From contig NZ_JAUSTY010000012.1 of assembly GCF_030813115.1 (NCBI RefSeq), positions 1-64,000 of the forward strand: a stretch of DNA of 64,000 nucleotides, given 5' to 3'. The stretch is from Bacillus horti (lineage in GTDB: Bacteria; Bacillota; Bacilli; Caldalkalibacillales; JCM-10596). The position numbers were made by a program, and so were the translations under genes. The notes under the pieces are model-generated. The model worked only from the letters and a program-made list of their open reading frames with translations. It was not told where the DNA came from and did not search any database. How positions within the stretch are numbered: the first letter of the stretch is position 1; each line of letters opens with the position of its first letter. Below are positions 22,096-30,313 of the stretch, piece by piece.

Positions 22096-23403
22096 ATGAG
22101 ACTAGTTGCCAAATACTATCCGAAACTAGATGATCAACAAAGGTCCATCATCGAAGAACTATCTTTTCACACCACCAAGTTGTACAACATCGCCAACTAC
22201 TAATGTAGAGAGAAAGAATACAAAAACTATGTCACGTTGGAAAAGGAACTAAAATCAAATTGGCATAACGCCTACCTTCATTCTCATACGTATCAACAAT
22301 GTCTAAAAATGGTAGAACAAAACTGGAAGAGCTACTTCAAAGCCCAGCAGGATTACATCACGTATCCAAGCAAGTACAAGGGGAAGCCTGCCCCACCAAA
22401 ATATAAACATATACAGAAGCGAAAAAACGAAATCATCTTCACGAATCTGGCGATTCGCCAGAGAGAAAAACAGCTCCACCTCTCCTTATCCAAGATGATG
22501 CAAAAGCAGTTTGAGGTTAACAGTCTAGAAGTGGAAATCCCGAAAGCATTTCCCCTCCCTCACCATGCCACCATTCAGCAGATAAGGATTCAGTTTTGTC
22601 TAAGAAAAAAGCACTGGGTCTTCCTCATCATCTATAAAGTGGATGAAGCGAAACCGAAAACCTCTCTCCATGTGATGGCCATTGATCTAGGCTTAGACAA
22701 CCTAGCGGCTATTACCTTCTCTCACCACACCGATAACTACGTGATCTGTGGCAAATCCTTAAAGGCGGTGAACGGGTATGTCAACAAAGAAATCGCTAGA
22801 TGTCAAAGCATTCGGATGAAGCAAGTGGCCCATCAAGCATTCAAACCCACCAAACAAATCCAACACCTACGGATAAAGCGCGATCATTACATCACCAACA
22901 CCTTACATCAAGCGAGCCAGTACATCGTCAAGCTAGCTGAACAATACGATGTAGGGACCATCGTTATTGGGGATATGAAGGGAGTCAAACAAACGAATCA
23001 AGCGAAGACGTTTGTTCAAGTTCCCATACAACGCTTAGCCAAGATGATCAAGTATAAGGCTAACATGCGCGGTATAAAAACGGTCTATCAACAAGAGCGT
23101 TTCACAAGCGGTGTCAGTGCCTTAGATTTGGAACCGATCAATCGACACACATACAACCCGAAACGCCGACTAAAGCGAGGATTGTTCCGCTCGAATACGG
23201 GAACCCTTATGAATGCCGACATTAATGGTTCGTTGAACATCATGCGACTGTATCTGAAAGAAAAAGGTACTCCCAAACTGATAAAGAAAGAGGAACATCA
23301 GCTAAGAACCGCCCGTCCTGGGCGAACGCTGATGCCAGCCCATCCATGGGCAAGTAGGGATAATGGATGTGTGAGCCATCCACAAAGAATAAGGGTTGCC
23401 TAG
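22096..23403 (+). pseudogene. tnpB: TnpB, RNA-guided nuclease family, with in-frame stop
   Basis: AAAGGAGGTGAAAGTAA and ATG 22096 begin RLVAKYYPKLDDQQ to LYNIANY. A TAA at 22201 then interrupts the frame, which continues CREKEYKNYVTLEKELKSNW to the natural end at 23403 (435 codons including the stop codons). RuvC-like motifs are AIDLGLDNLAAI, IVIGDMKGVKQ and MNADINGSLNIM. There is no CxxC zinc-finger quartet between the last two. The second motif has Gly-Asp where Glu is usual. The 388-residue part from 22237 could be made by internal initiation but would lack the N-terminal wedge region. Confidence 0.8.
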
Positions 23404-23517
23404 TCCACTAGGACAAGGTGGAAACGTAAGACCAATCTTCTTTGAAAGAAATTCCTGGTTTTTATAACAGGAAGCCCCCACTTCAAATGCGTTAGCATTA
23501 AGTGGTGGGTAGTTCAC
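23290..23517 (+). ncRNA. Predicted omega/reRNA scaffold at element right end
   Basis: In tnpB elements a guide RNA overlaps the 3' end of tnpB and runs through the right end, with the flanking host DNA as guide. Here the non-coding 23404-23517 region is structured: TAGTCCACTAGGACAAGG, CCTGGTTTTTATAACAGG and ATGCGTTAGCAT. The adjoining guide would be the doxX sequence TCATGGATTATCC. The 5' boundary is a guess, and no promoter was identified. Confidence 0.45.
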
Positions 23518-23851
23518 TCATGGATTATCCAAGTTCTTAGATGGAATTTCAAATACAGTAGGCTTCTTTGACTTCATGGGAATCCCCAGGTTTATGGCTT
23601 ATGTGGTGGCGGTCATTGAATTAATAGGGGGACTTGCCTTAGTTCTTGGACTTGGAACACGCATTGTTTCTGCCTTGTTTGCAATTATTATGCTAGGAGC
23701 TATCTTTATTGTTAAAATTCCAGCTGGCTTTCTAGGTGATGGTCAATCAGCAGGCTATGAGCTAGATCTTACTTACTAGCAGCTTCAACTTATTTCATTC
23801 TTGCAGACAGATCGAAGCTATTGTTAGATCATAAGCTTTTTCAATCATAAA
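23518..23851 (+). pseudogene. doxX-like gene, 3' fragment
   Basis: Continuing from the 5' fragment, the frame reads HGLSKFLDGISNTVGFFDFM, then VAVIELIGGLALVLGLGTR and AGYELDLT, with the membrane segments of DoxX proteins (about 130 residues in total). A second frameshift at about 23776 produces TAG, while the shifted frame continues LAASTYFILADRSKLLLDHK to TAA at 23851. The gene is therefore broken three times: two indels and the insertion. Confidence 0.8.
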
Positions 23852-23988
23852 GGTGAGTCAGCTTGAGTGATTGAATGTCAAAATGTATAGATTAATATTG
23901 GATCATCAAATGGTGGCTACTTACTTGTAAGCCATCATTTTTCTTTTCACCCCTCTTTACAAAGTTAAGTTTTATGTATAATATATGT

Positions 23989-24008
23989 TATATATCAAAT
24001 GATATATA
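23989..24008. promoter_or_regulatory. TetR-type operator palindrome
   Basis: TATATATCA and TGATATATA form a perfect inverted repeat around AA, about 85 bp upstream of the TetR gene at 24092. AT-rich dyads of this length are typical operators for autoregulated TetR/AcrR repressors. Confidence 0.55.
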
Positions 24009-24091
24009 TTAATTGTTATATATTAAATATTGTTGTTTACAGATGAAAATTAGTTCATACAAATTTGAAATAACAAGGAGTGAATAGATAT

Positions 24092-24661
24092 ATGCCACCC
24101 AAGAAAAAGTTCTCTGAAGAGCAAATTATAGAAGCAGCGTTTGAAATTGCGAAAACAGAAGGGATGGAAAGCATTACGATAAGAAAAGTAGCTGAACAAT
24201 TAGGAAGCTCAATTGCGCCAATTTACGTGAATTTTACGGACGTGGAAGATCTTATTAAAGCTGTGATGAAAAAGATTGTGCAGCTAAGTCAGCAAATGCT
24301 ACAAGAACAAAACTCTGGGAATGCCTTTAAAGACATAGGGATGGCTAGTCTACAATTTGCTGAAGAATACCCTAACCTCTTCCGGGATTTTGTCATGAAA
24401 CCAAATGAGTACCTTGGAGATTACGATCAAGATATGGGGACAGAACTAGTCGCTCATATGAAAACTGATCCGGACCTTGAAGGATTTACTGATGAGGAGA
24501 TCCACATGATTTTATTTAAGATGAGAGCTTTTCAAATGGGGCTCACCATTATGGTGGCTAATCAATTACTTCCAAAAGAATTTAATAGAGAAAAAGGGAT
24601 AGAAATCTTAGATAGTATGGCTGAGGATGTTTTGACGGCAACTCGATTGCGTAAGAAATAA
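24092..24661 (+). CDS. TetR/AcrR family regulator
   Basis: 189 residues from ATG 24092 (AAGGAG 11 bases upstream; in-frame GTG 24080 overlaps that site). The HTH is PKKKFSEEQIIEAAFEIAKT, then SITIRKVAEQLGSSIAPIYV and NFTDVEDL, and the C-terminal domain matches the WHG/TetR_C type. It lies 49 bp before the serine hydrolase gene, and both are probably transcribed together under the palindromic operator upstream. The ligand is unknown. Confidence 0.85.
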   Translation: MPPKKKFSEEQIIEAAFEIAKTEGMESITIRKVAEQLGSSIAPIYVNFTDVEDLIKAVMKKIVQLSQQMLQEQNSGNAFKDIGMASLQFAEEYPNLFRDFVMKPNEYLGDYDQDMGTELVAHMKTDPDLEGFTDEEIHMILFKMRAFQMGLTIMVANQLLPKEFNREKGIEILDSMAEDVLTATRLRKK

Positions 24662-24710
24662 AGTAATAGCAGGAATGTATTCTTTACTCGTAACTTTAGG
24701 GGGTTAGATA

Positions 24711-25802
24711 ATGAGTAATCAAGTATTAAATGGTCAACAATTGGATGAAAGCTTTCTCAAAAAAACTGTAAGCCAAATGATTAACAAAAGAAACAACTTT
24801 GGAGCCGTGCTTTGTGTTGAACATGGTGATGATTATTCTTGGATTGGGTCAGCTGGCAATATAAAGGATGAGGACCAATACTTTATCGCTAGTGTTACAA
24901 AGCTATACGTTACAGCAGTTGTCTTAAAATTACGGGTGGAAAAGAAGTTGAACTTAGAGGATCATATATCCTCCTATCTATCTGAGGAAATTTTACGTGG
25001 TATTCATATGCTGAATGGGGTGGATTACTCTAAGGAGCTTACCATTAAACATTTGATCTCTAATACATCAGGACTACCTGATTATTTTGCTTATAAACAA
25101 CCTGGTGGGTCAACAGTTGCTACAGAGCTCTTTAAAGGAATAGATCGGAGTTGGACACTAGAAGAAACACTTGCTTTAATTAGGGAATTAAAGCCGAACT
25201 TTATACCAGGTCAAAAAGGTAAGGTGAATTACTCCGATACAAATTATCAGCTTCTTGGAAAAATTATCGAGAACATCACGGGTATGAGCGTATCAGAGGT
25301 GTTTCAAACTTATATATTTAATGAATTACATCTCACAAAAACGTATGTCTATGAAGACATAAATGACACCAGACCAGTATCTTTATACTATAAGTCAAAC
25401 AAAATTAACCTTCCAAATTATATGTCTTCCATTGCTCCAGAAGGAGGAATCGTATCTACAGCTAGAGAAACGATGATTTTTTTGAAAGCCTTCTTTAATG
25501 GACAATTTTTCCCTAAGGAGGAGGTGGAAGAACTGAAGCAGTGGAATCTCATCTATTTTCCGGGTCAATTCTATTATGGTATAGGTCTAGAGAAGCTCTG
25601 GACACCTAGAATTGTCTCTCCATTTAATCCAATTAAAGAAGTATTAGGCTTTTGGGGACAGTCTGGTGCATTCGCTTTCCATAATCCTGAAAGAGACGTT
25701 TACTTTACAGGTACAATTAATCAAGCGAGCGGATTTGGGCACAGTGCTGCCTTCAAGGCTATGATTAATATTATTAAAAAAATGCCCAAGCAAGGAATAT
25801 GA
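24711..25802 (+). CDS. Serine hydrolase, beta-lactamase class C / penicillin-binding-like
   Basis: 363 residues without a signal peptide, so probably cytoplasmic, unlike true AmpC enzymes. The SxxK motif is in FIASVTKLYVTAVVLKL (about residue 63-66). The second motif is VNYSDTNYQLLG, with Asp in place of the usual Asn, and FWGQSGAFAFHN replaces the KTG box. This pattern is shared by esterase-like members of the family, so peptidase or esterase activity is more likely than antibiotic hydrolysis. It follows the TetR gene closely and may be its target. Confidence 0.8.
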   Translation: MSNQVLNGQQLDESFLKKTVSQMINKRNNFGAVLCVEHGDDYSWIGSAGNIKDEDQYFIASVTKLYVTAVVLKLRVEKKLNLEDHISSYLSEEILRGIHMLNGVDYSKELTIKHLISNTSGLPDYFAYKQPGGSTVATELFKGIDRSWTLEETLALIRELKPNFIPGQKGKVNYSDTNYQLLGKIIENITGMSVSEVFQTYIFNELHLTKTYVYEDINDTRPVSLYYKSNKINLPNYMSSIAPEGGIVSTARETMIFLKAFFNGQFFPKEEVEELKQWNLIYFPGQFYYGIGLEKLWTPRIVSPFNPIKEVLGFWGQSGAFAFHNPERDVYFTGTINQASGFGHSAAFKAMINIIKKMPKQGI

Positions 25803-25810
25803 ATCTATAT

Positions 25811-25853
25811 TTGACTTCCTTTACTCAATTGTTTATACTTTGTATAAACAATT
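25811..25853 (+). promoter_or_regulatory. mazEF promoter and operator
   Basis: TTGACT (25811-25816), a 17-bp spacer and TATACT (25834-25839) form a good promoter. AATTGTTTATAC and GTATAAACAATT (25827-25853) are perfect inverted repeats around TTT and overlap the -10. The dyad is a clear candidate site for autorepression by the AbrB-type antitoxin. Confidence 0.8.
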
Positions 25854-25869
25854 TTAGTGAGGTGATAGT

Positions 25870-26100
25870 ATGATGCATATTCAAAAATGGGGTAATAGCT
25901 TAGGAATTCGTATCCCAAAAGCATTAGCTATGAAGGTAGGCCTTGAAGAGGGCTCCGAAATTGACCTTGATGTAGAAGATGGTCATCTAGTTATCAAACC
26001 TAAGACAAAAAAGCTAGATGAACTACTTTCGAAAATAACACCTGACAATCTACATTCTGAGGTTCATACTGGTGAGCCACAAGGACGAGAAACATGGTAG
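25870..26100 (+). CDS. mazE: MazE/AbrB-family antitoxin
   Basis: 76 residues. The swapped-hairpin AbrB/MazE DNA-binding fold is obvious: IQKWGNSLGIRIPKALAMKV then GLEEGSEIDLDVEDGHLVIK. The acidic, flexible tail (KITPDNLHSEVHTGEP) would neutralise the toxin. GAGGTGA precedes the ATG pair (25870 or 25873). It overlaps mazF by 7 bases. A perfect dyad overlaps its promoter. Confidence 0.9.
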   Translation: MMHIQKWGNSLGIRIPKALAMKVGLEEGSEIDLDVEDGHLVIKPKTKKLDELLSKITPDNLHSEVHTGEPQGRETW

Positions 26101-26432
26101 ATCGATACGTTCCTGATCGCGGTGATTTGGTATGGCTCCAATTCGACCCTCAATCGGGGTATGAACAGGCGGGTAAGCGTCCAGCCCTTGTAATCTCACC
26201 TGCCACTTATAATGGAAAGGTGGGCTTAAGCCTATTCTGCCCCGTAACCTCTAGAGTCAAAGGATATCCTTTCGAGGTAATCCTCCCACAAAATTTGCCT
26301 ATTGAAGGAGTCATTCTTTCGGACCAAATTAAGAATCTCGATTGGCAATCCCGACAAACTAAATTCATTTGCAAAGTACCGCAGGAGACTTTGATCGAAG
26401 TAATTTCAAAGGTTGACTTGTTAATTCGCTAA
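26094..26432 (+). CDS. mazF: MazF-type mRNA interferase toxin
   Basis: 112 residues, the usual length. Family motifs are PDRGDLVWLQFDPQSGYEQA, GKRPALVIS, FCPVTSRVKGYPFEV, and VILSDQIKNLDW with the catalytic-region Ser-Asp-Gln. MazF toxins cut single-stranded mRNA at short sites when the labile antitoxin is lost. The start overlaps the antitoxin end, so translation is coupled. The MazE partner precedes it. Confidence 0.92.
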   Translation: MVDRYVPDRGDLVWLQFDPQSGYEQAGKRPALVISPATYNGKVGLSLFCPVTSRVKGYPFEVILPQNLPIEGVILSDQIKNLDWQSRQTKFICKVPQETLIEVISKVDLLIR

Positions 26433-26466
26433 CCGGCTCGGACAATCCAATCCAAGGGTGAATGTT

Positions 26467-27207
26467 ATGGCAAAATATTTTTGGGATACACAGGTTGAAT
26501 ATCTTCGCCATTCAAGAGCATTGTACTACAACGATGATTACATCGAGTTTTTAGTCAAGATGGTATGGAAAATCGAAACTCCCGTACATGTGATTGACTT
26601 TGGCTGTGGATATGGATATTTAGGGCTGAAGCTCCTTCCACTCTTGCCAAAGGGGTCAAAGTATACAGGGATCGACTTAGGAGATAAATTGCTGCAGGAA
26701 GCGAAGGATTTATTTGCTGCACTTCCTTACGAAACAGAATTTGTACAAGGAGATATTCAGGAAATGTCCTTGGAGAGAAAGTACGATATAGCCATCTGCC
26801 ATTCCTTTTTACTACATGTATCCGATCCAAAGGCCATTCTGAAAAAGATGCTCTATTGTGTTGAGGATGGTGGTAAAGTCATTACTTTTGAGCCCCATTG
26901 GATTTCAAGTTCTTCAGGTTTTTACTTGCACGGATATGATCAATCTAGCATTGTTCAGCTAGGACTTCTTCAAAAACTCTATGAAAAAGATGCAGCCCGT
27001 ATCGGTAAAGATGGTAATATAGGCATGAAGATACCTATGTATCTAAGTCAGTTAGGCTTAAAGGATAATTATTTAACTTATTTCGTGATAGTAATTATGC
27101 TGAATCACCTAACGAGGATAGAGCTGCATTTACTAACAATCCTTATTGAACGTGGAGCTACACAGACAGAGGCGGAGATTCAGTACGAGAATGAGCTTTT
27201 GCTATAA
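26467..27207 (+). CDS. Class I SAM-dependent methyltransferase, possibly with altered C-terminus
   Basis: 246 residues from ATG 26467 with AAGGGTG upstream. Motif I is VIDFGCGYGYLGLKLLP, motif II is YTGIDLGDKLLQEA, then FVQGDIQEM, and the later strand is IAICHSFLLHVSDP. Residues about 200-225 (LTYFVIVIMLNHLTRIELHL) look unnatural, while the +1 frame there reads FRDSNYAESPNEDRAAFTNN and the last 20 residues (IERGATQTEAEIQYENELLL) look normal again. Two compensating frameshifts are possible. The substrate is unknown. Confidence 0.7.
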   Translation: MAKYFWDTQVEYLRHSRALYYNDDYIEFLVKMVWKIETPVHVIDFGCGYGYLGLKLLPLLPKGSKYTGIDLGDKLLQEAKDLFAALPYETEFVQGDIQEMSLERKYDIAICHSFLLHVSDPKAILKKMLYCVEDGGKVITFEPHWISSSSGFYLHGYDQSSIVQLGLLQKLYEKDAARIGKDGNIGMKIPMYLSQLGLKDNYLTYFVIVIMLNHLTRIELHLLTILIERGATQTEAEIQYENELLL

Positions 27208-27213
27208 AAGGAG

Positions 27214-27255
27214 TTTCATATTGATTCTTCAGTAACTTATGCTGCCAATATGAAA
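27214..27255 (+). terminator. Hairpin after methyltransferase gene
   Basis: TTTCATATT and AATATGAAA form a 9-bp stem across a 24-nt loop, followed by ATTTCC. It is a weak terminator candidate 7 bp after the stop codon. The remaining gap to 27437 is AT-rich and shows no other gene. Confidence 0.4.
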
Positions 27256-27437
27256 ATTTCCTTTGGGAACGTAACCAGATAAAACTGACTACCAATTGAA
27301 TATTAACTATAAGGTTAATATAGTTTTAGGTTTGTTGAGTTTTAATAATAGAGGGAAGTGTCTCCTTTTGTCGAATAAATATAAAATATTAATATTTACT
27401 GCTAATCGCGTTGTTATGACCAAGGGAGAGAAGAGAA

Positions 27438-28682
27438 TTGAATAAAATAATAACTGCAATAAGTACTGCGTTAATTACCTTAAGTATGCTATCACCGTCC
27501 GCTTTGGCAATGGAGAAGGTGGAGATAGAGGAGACTAGTTCCAATGATGGTACCTTAATAGTAGGGAAAGATACAAATTTTATAGATGTAAGTAGTTCTC
27601 ATTGGGCTTATTCAGTGATACAAAGCGCCGTAAAGAAAGGATATGTAGAAGGATATGCGGACAGTACTTTTAAACCTGACCGAAGTGTAAGCAGAGCTGA
27701 ATTTATAACAATGGCTGTTAGAGCGTTAGGAATTGAGGCGCCTGAGCAAAATAAGGTTTGGTATGATGGCTTCATAAAAGCAGCAACGGATGCAGGGATA
27801 TACGAGAATCAGTTTACAGAAGCACAGTATAGCAAAGCTATTCCAAGAGAGCAGATGGCAAGACTTGCTGTTAAAGCAGCAGGTATCAAATTGTACAAAA
27901 GAACGGAATTTAATGATGCTGGCTACATGTATTTGGCTACAAAAAATGGGCTTGTTAATGGAATGGGGAATGGGCGTGTAGCTCCTGAAGGTTTAACTAC
28001 ACGAGCACAAGCGATTTCTGTCATTGAGAGAATTCTTGCGATAAAAAACGGACAACAACTCACACCCGCGGATCAATTAACTCAGGAGAATGCAGAGTTT
28101 GCCTGGCATCACACGAATATGTATACCGTTATGGGTGATTATCTCGATGTGGAGAATCCAAGACGTGGGCTATCTCCTGGACCCCATAAACTAGAAACGA
28201 AAGACGGACTCTACTCGGGTGAAATGCATAAGCTTATCGTAGTGGATTTAGAAGATAATAAAGCTATTCAAAGGTATAATGTCGATTTGGAAAACTGGCG
28301 ATGGAATGCTGCTGACAAAGCTAACTATTCTATTAAAGACTACAGAAATAGCTTCTTGTTTATCTTGGAATCATCCACTGTTTCCGTGGATCGAACAAAA
28401 TATGGTGATTTTGGTTATCTTCCTTACAATGTGTTTACTTCCTACGAGGATAATACCTTTCAGGAATATGTTGATGGACAATTAAACAGTCCTTCTCACG
28501 TATTAGATAAAAGAGATATAAAGAAAGAGTTTAGTCCAACTGTACCCACAATAAGAAGACCTATATTTATCGTGTCAAAGGAATATATGAGTGATTATCT
28601 CTGGATTGAATTTTATACACCAGCTATTCCAGGGGTAGGGCAGTATCAAAGGGAAATGATCTTACATATCAATCTAAGATAG
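27438..28682 (+). CDS. S-layer homology domain protein
   Basis: 414 residues starting at TTG 27438 with GGGAGAG upstream. A signal peptide (IITAISTALITLSMLSPSAL, cut after ALA) is followed by SLH-type units at about 48-100 (FIDVSSSHWAYSVIQSAVKK, then GYADSTFKPDRSVSRAEF), about 108-155 and about 160-205 (ITRAQ-type variant GLTTRAQAISVIERIL). The C-terminal 210 residues form an unrecognised domain with repeated Tyr/Asp-rich strands. A cell-wall-attached protein of unknown function is expected. Confidence 0.85.
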   Translation: MNKIITAISTALITLSMLSPSALAMEKVEIEETSSNDGTLIVGKDTNFIDVSSSHWAYSVIQSAVKKGYVEGYADSTFKPDRSVSRAEFITMAVRALGIEAPEQNKVWYDGFIKAATDAGIYENQFTEAQYSKAIPREQMARLAVKAAGIKLYKRTEFNDAGYMYLATKNGLVNGMGNGRVAPEGLTTRAQAISVIERILAIKNGQQLTPADQLTQENAEFAWHHTNMYTVMGDYLDVENPRRGLSPGPHKLETKDGLYSGEMHKLIVVDLEDNKAIQRYNVDLENWRWNAADKANYSIKDYRNSFLFILESSTVSVDRTKYGDFGYLPYNVFTSYEDNTFQEYVDGQLNSPSHVLDKRDIKKEFSPTVPTIRRPIFIVSKEYMSDYLWIEFYTPAIPGVGQYQREMILHINLR

Positions 28683-28818
28683 ATCCAAAACAGAGTATCA
28701 CATCTTCTTAATTTTCATTGATCTATTGACCGTTCCGCTTTACAATCCAGAATAGTCGATGCAAGAGTTTTGTTCGTTATTTAATGAAAACAATTATCTT
28801 GAAATGGTGGTAAATAGG

Positions 28819-29328
28819 ATGGAAATTCTACTAGAGAAGCTACATGAAGCAGATATGGAACAATTATATGATTTTGAGCTTGAAAACAGAGATTATTTTG
28901 AGGAAATGGTGCCAAGCCGCGGGGATGATTATTATCATTTTCAGACCTTTAAGCAAAGGAATATGGAGTTACTGGATGAACAAAAACAAGGGCTATGCTA
29001 CTTTTATTTAATTAAGAATAACGAAGGTCAGATTCTAGGGAGGATGAACCTAGTAGATATTGATACATCGCAAGGTACAGCACATGTTGGCTACAGAGTC
29101 GGAAAAGTATTTACGGGAAAAGGACTGGCTAAGAATGCTTTAAAGCTATTAGTAGAGAACGCAAGTGAGCTAGGACTTAAAAAGATCGAAGCAAAGACAA
29201 CAACGAATAATATAGGCTCCCAAAAAGTTTTAGAGAAAAGCGGTTTTAAGTATGTAGAAACAAGAGAAGAACAGTATGATAGGCATGGAGAAACTGTATC
29301 GTTTGTTTATTACGCTTGGGAGGGGTAA
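28819..29328 (+). CDS. GNAT family N-acetyltransferase (RimJ/RimL-like)
   Basis: 169 residues from ATG 28819, which gives the usual family beginning (LLEKLHEADMEQLYDFELEN); an in-frame ATG at 28759 adds 20 residues and has no ribosome site. Acetyl-CoA-binding motif A is VGYRVGKVFTGKGLAKNALK, followed by GLKKIEAKTTTNNIGSQKVL and EKSGFK. Members acetylate N-termini of ribosomal proteins, amino acids or antibiotics; the substrate here is unknown. Confidence 0.85.
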   Translation: MEILLEKLHEADMEQLYDFELENRDYFEEMVPSRGDDYYHFQTFKQRNMELLDEQKQGLCYFYLIKNNEGQILGRMNLVDIDTSQGTAHVGYRVGKVFTGKGLAKNALKLLVENASELGLKKIEAKTTTNNIGSQKVLEKSGFKYVETREEQYDRHGETVSFVYYAWEG

Positions 29329-29352
29329 GCTCAGCACTATAAAACTATAAAG

Positions 29353-29381
29353 AAGCATGGTCCATTTGCTGAACCATGCTT
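29353..29381. terminator. Bidirectional hairpin between convergent genes
   Basis: AAGCATGGT and ACCATGCTT form a 9-bp stem with an 11-nt loop, placed between the stop codons of the GNAT gene (+) and the AlkD-like gene (-). Confidence 0.6.
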
Positions 29382-29413
29382 GATCTTTATGTTATTAGCT
29401 GAGTTTTCTTCCA

Positions 29414-30124
29414 TTATTTTTTACCAAGGGATAAGTAATAGTCCTTGGTGCTTTTATCAAATTTTTCTATAGCATATCGTAATGTAATCCTAGGCATAGT
29501 GGCAGCATGTTTATTTAAGAATTGCTTCAGAGCCTCTTCGTCTGTTTTACCAGCCTCACGTATAAAACTACCCACTGCTTTGTTGATCAGATCTTCCTTA
29601 TCGTTGACCAGTATTTCTGCGATCTCAAACGTGGCTTGCGTGAATCCTTTTTTAATAAAACCGTAGGTACTTACCATAGCGGTCCTGCGTTCCCAAATAT
29701 CTTCCGAATGTGCCAGCCTATATAAGATATCTTTGGGCTTATCAAGCAGATAGGCTCCAACGACTGAAGGGGCAGAGCGATCTACGAAATCCCAGTTGTT
29801 TATGCGGTCATGTCTTTGAATGTATAAGTCAAATAATGCTTTCCTATGCTCATCTGTAATCTTTTTTTTCTTGGCCTGGAAATCCATAATACTTACGGCA
29901 CCCATTCTCACTTCATAATAATCGCTCTCTAGGAGCTTTTCAACTTCATCTAATGGCATATCCGTGAATTCCTTGGCGACTTGGAATACAGTTCGCATAT
30001 TTAATCCTAAAGCCCTAGTATTTTTATCCGATCCTTTGAAAAACTTTTTCATTTTTTCTATATCAGCTTCATTTTTGTGCTGGCTTAATTCATGTATAAA
30101 GTGCTCAGCTGTATAGTTCTCCAT
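29414..30124 (-). CDS. DNA alkylation repair protein (AlkD-like HEAT-repeat glycosylase)
   Basis: 236 residues made of helical HEAT-like repeats, as in AlkD. The signature region is RINNWDFVDRSAPSVVGAYL, with the Trp/Asp pair used by AlkD to hold alkylated DNA, followed by WERRTAMVSTYGFIKKG. These enzymes excise N3- and N7-alkylpurines without base flipping. AGGTACTAAAAAG-type ribosome site precedes ATG 30124. The promoter carries a 16-bp palindrome at the start site. Together with the AlkA-like gene at 13775, the window encodes two alkylation-repair enzymes. Confidence 0.8.
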   Translation of the reverse strand: MENYTAEHFIHELSQHKNEADIEKMKKFFKGSDKNTRALGLNMRTVFQVAKEFTDMPLDEVEKLLESDYYEVRMGAVSIMDFQAKKKKITDEHRKALFDLYIQRHDRINNWDFVDRSAPSVVGAYLLDKPKDILYRLAHSEDIWERRTAMVSTYGFIKKGFTQATFEIAEILVNDKEDLINKAVGSFIREAGKTDEEALKQFLNKHAATMPRITLRYAIEKFDKSTKDYYLSLGKK

Positions 30125-30169
30125 CTTTTTAGTACCTCCTTTTGTAATGTTCCCCTACGATAGGATTAC

Positions 30170-30197
30170 GCTTCCATATGGAAGCAAGGATATTATA
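30170..30197 (-). promoter_or_regulatory. AlkD-gene promoter with palindrome
   Basis: On the minus strand TATAAT (30197-30192) is followed at the expected start site by the perfect 16-bp palindrome GCTTCCATATGGAAGC (30185-30170). The position suggests a repressor site, but no regulator gene is adjacent. The -35 region is weak. Confidence 0.55.
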
Positions 30198-30313
30198 GCA
30201 TACTAACTATTTTTCAGTTTCTTTTAGATTGCTAATCTCACCTTGACCTTTACATAATGTGATGGTTTATCATTAGATTTGTGAGTCATTTACTAAAAGG
30301 AGAGTGAGATTGT

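Larger units (their letters stand above)
21959..23517 (+). mobile_element. IS605-type element carrying tnpB only
   Basis: Both ends are fixed by the host gene it splits. The left flank ends in TTTTTTAT and the right flank begins TCATGGATTATCC, so removing 21959-23517 rebuilds the doxX reading frame (F-F-I-H-G). No target duplication exists, as expected for IS200/IS605 elements, which insert next to a short 5' target such as TTAT. The right end has the usual imperfect palindrome (ATGCGTTAGCAT) and GTGGTGGGTAGTTCAC terminus. No tnpA is present, so movement would need a transposase in trans. Confidence 0.85.

Noticed and set aside
22237-23403. TnpB taken as an intact 388-residue protein
   Set aside because: The homologous frame clearly begins at 22096 and is interrupted by TAA; the shorter ORF lacks a ribosome site at its start.
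24711-25802. AmpC-type beta-lactamase linked to blaI
   Set aside because: No signal peptide, altered second and third motifs, and 22 kb from the BlaI module.
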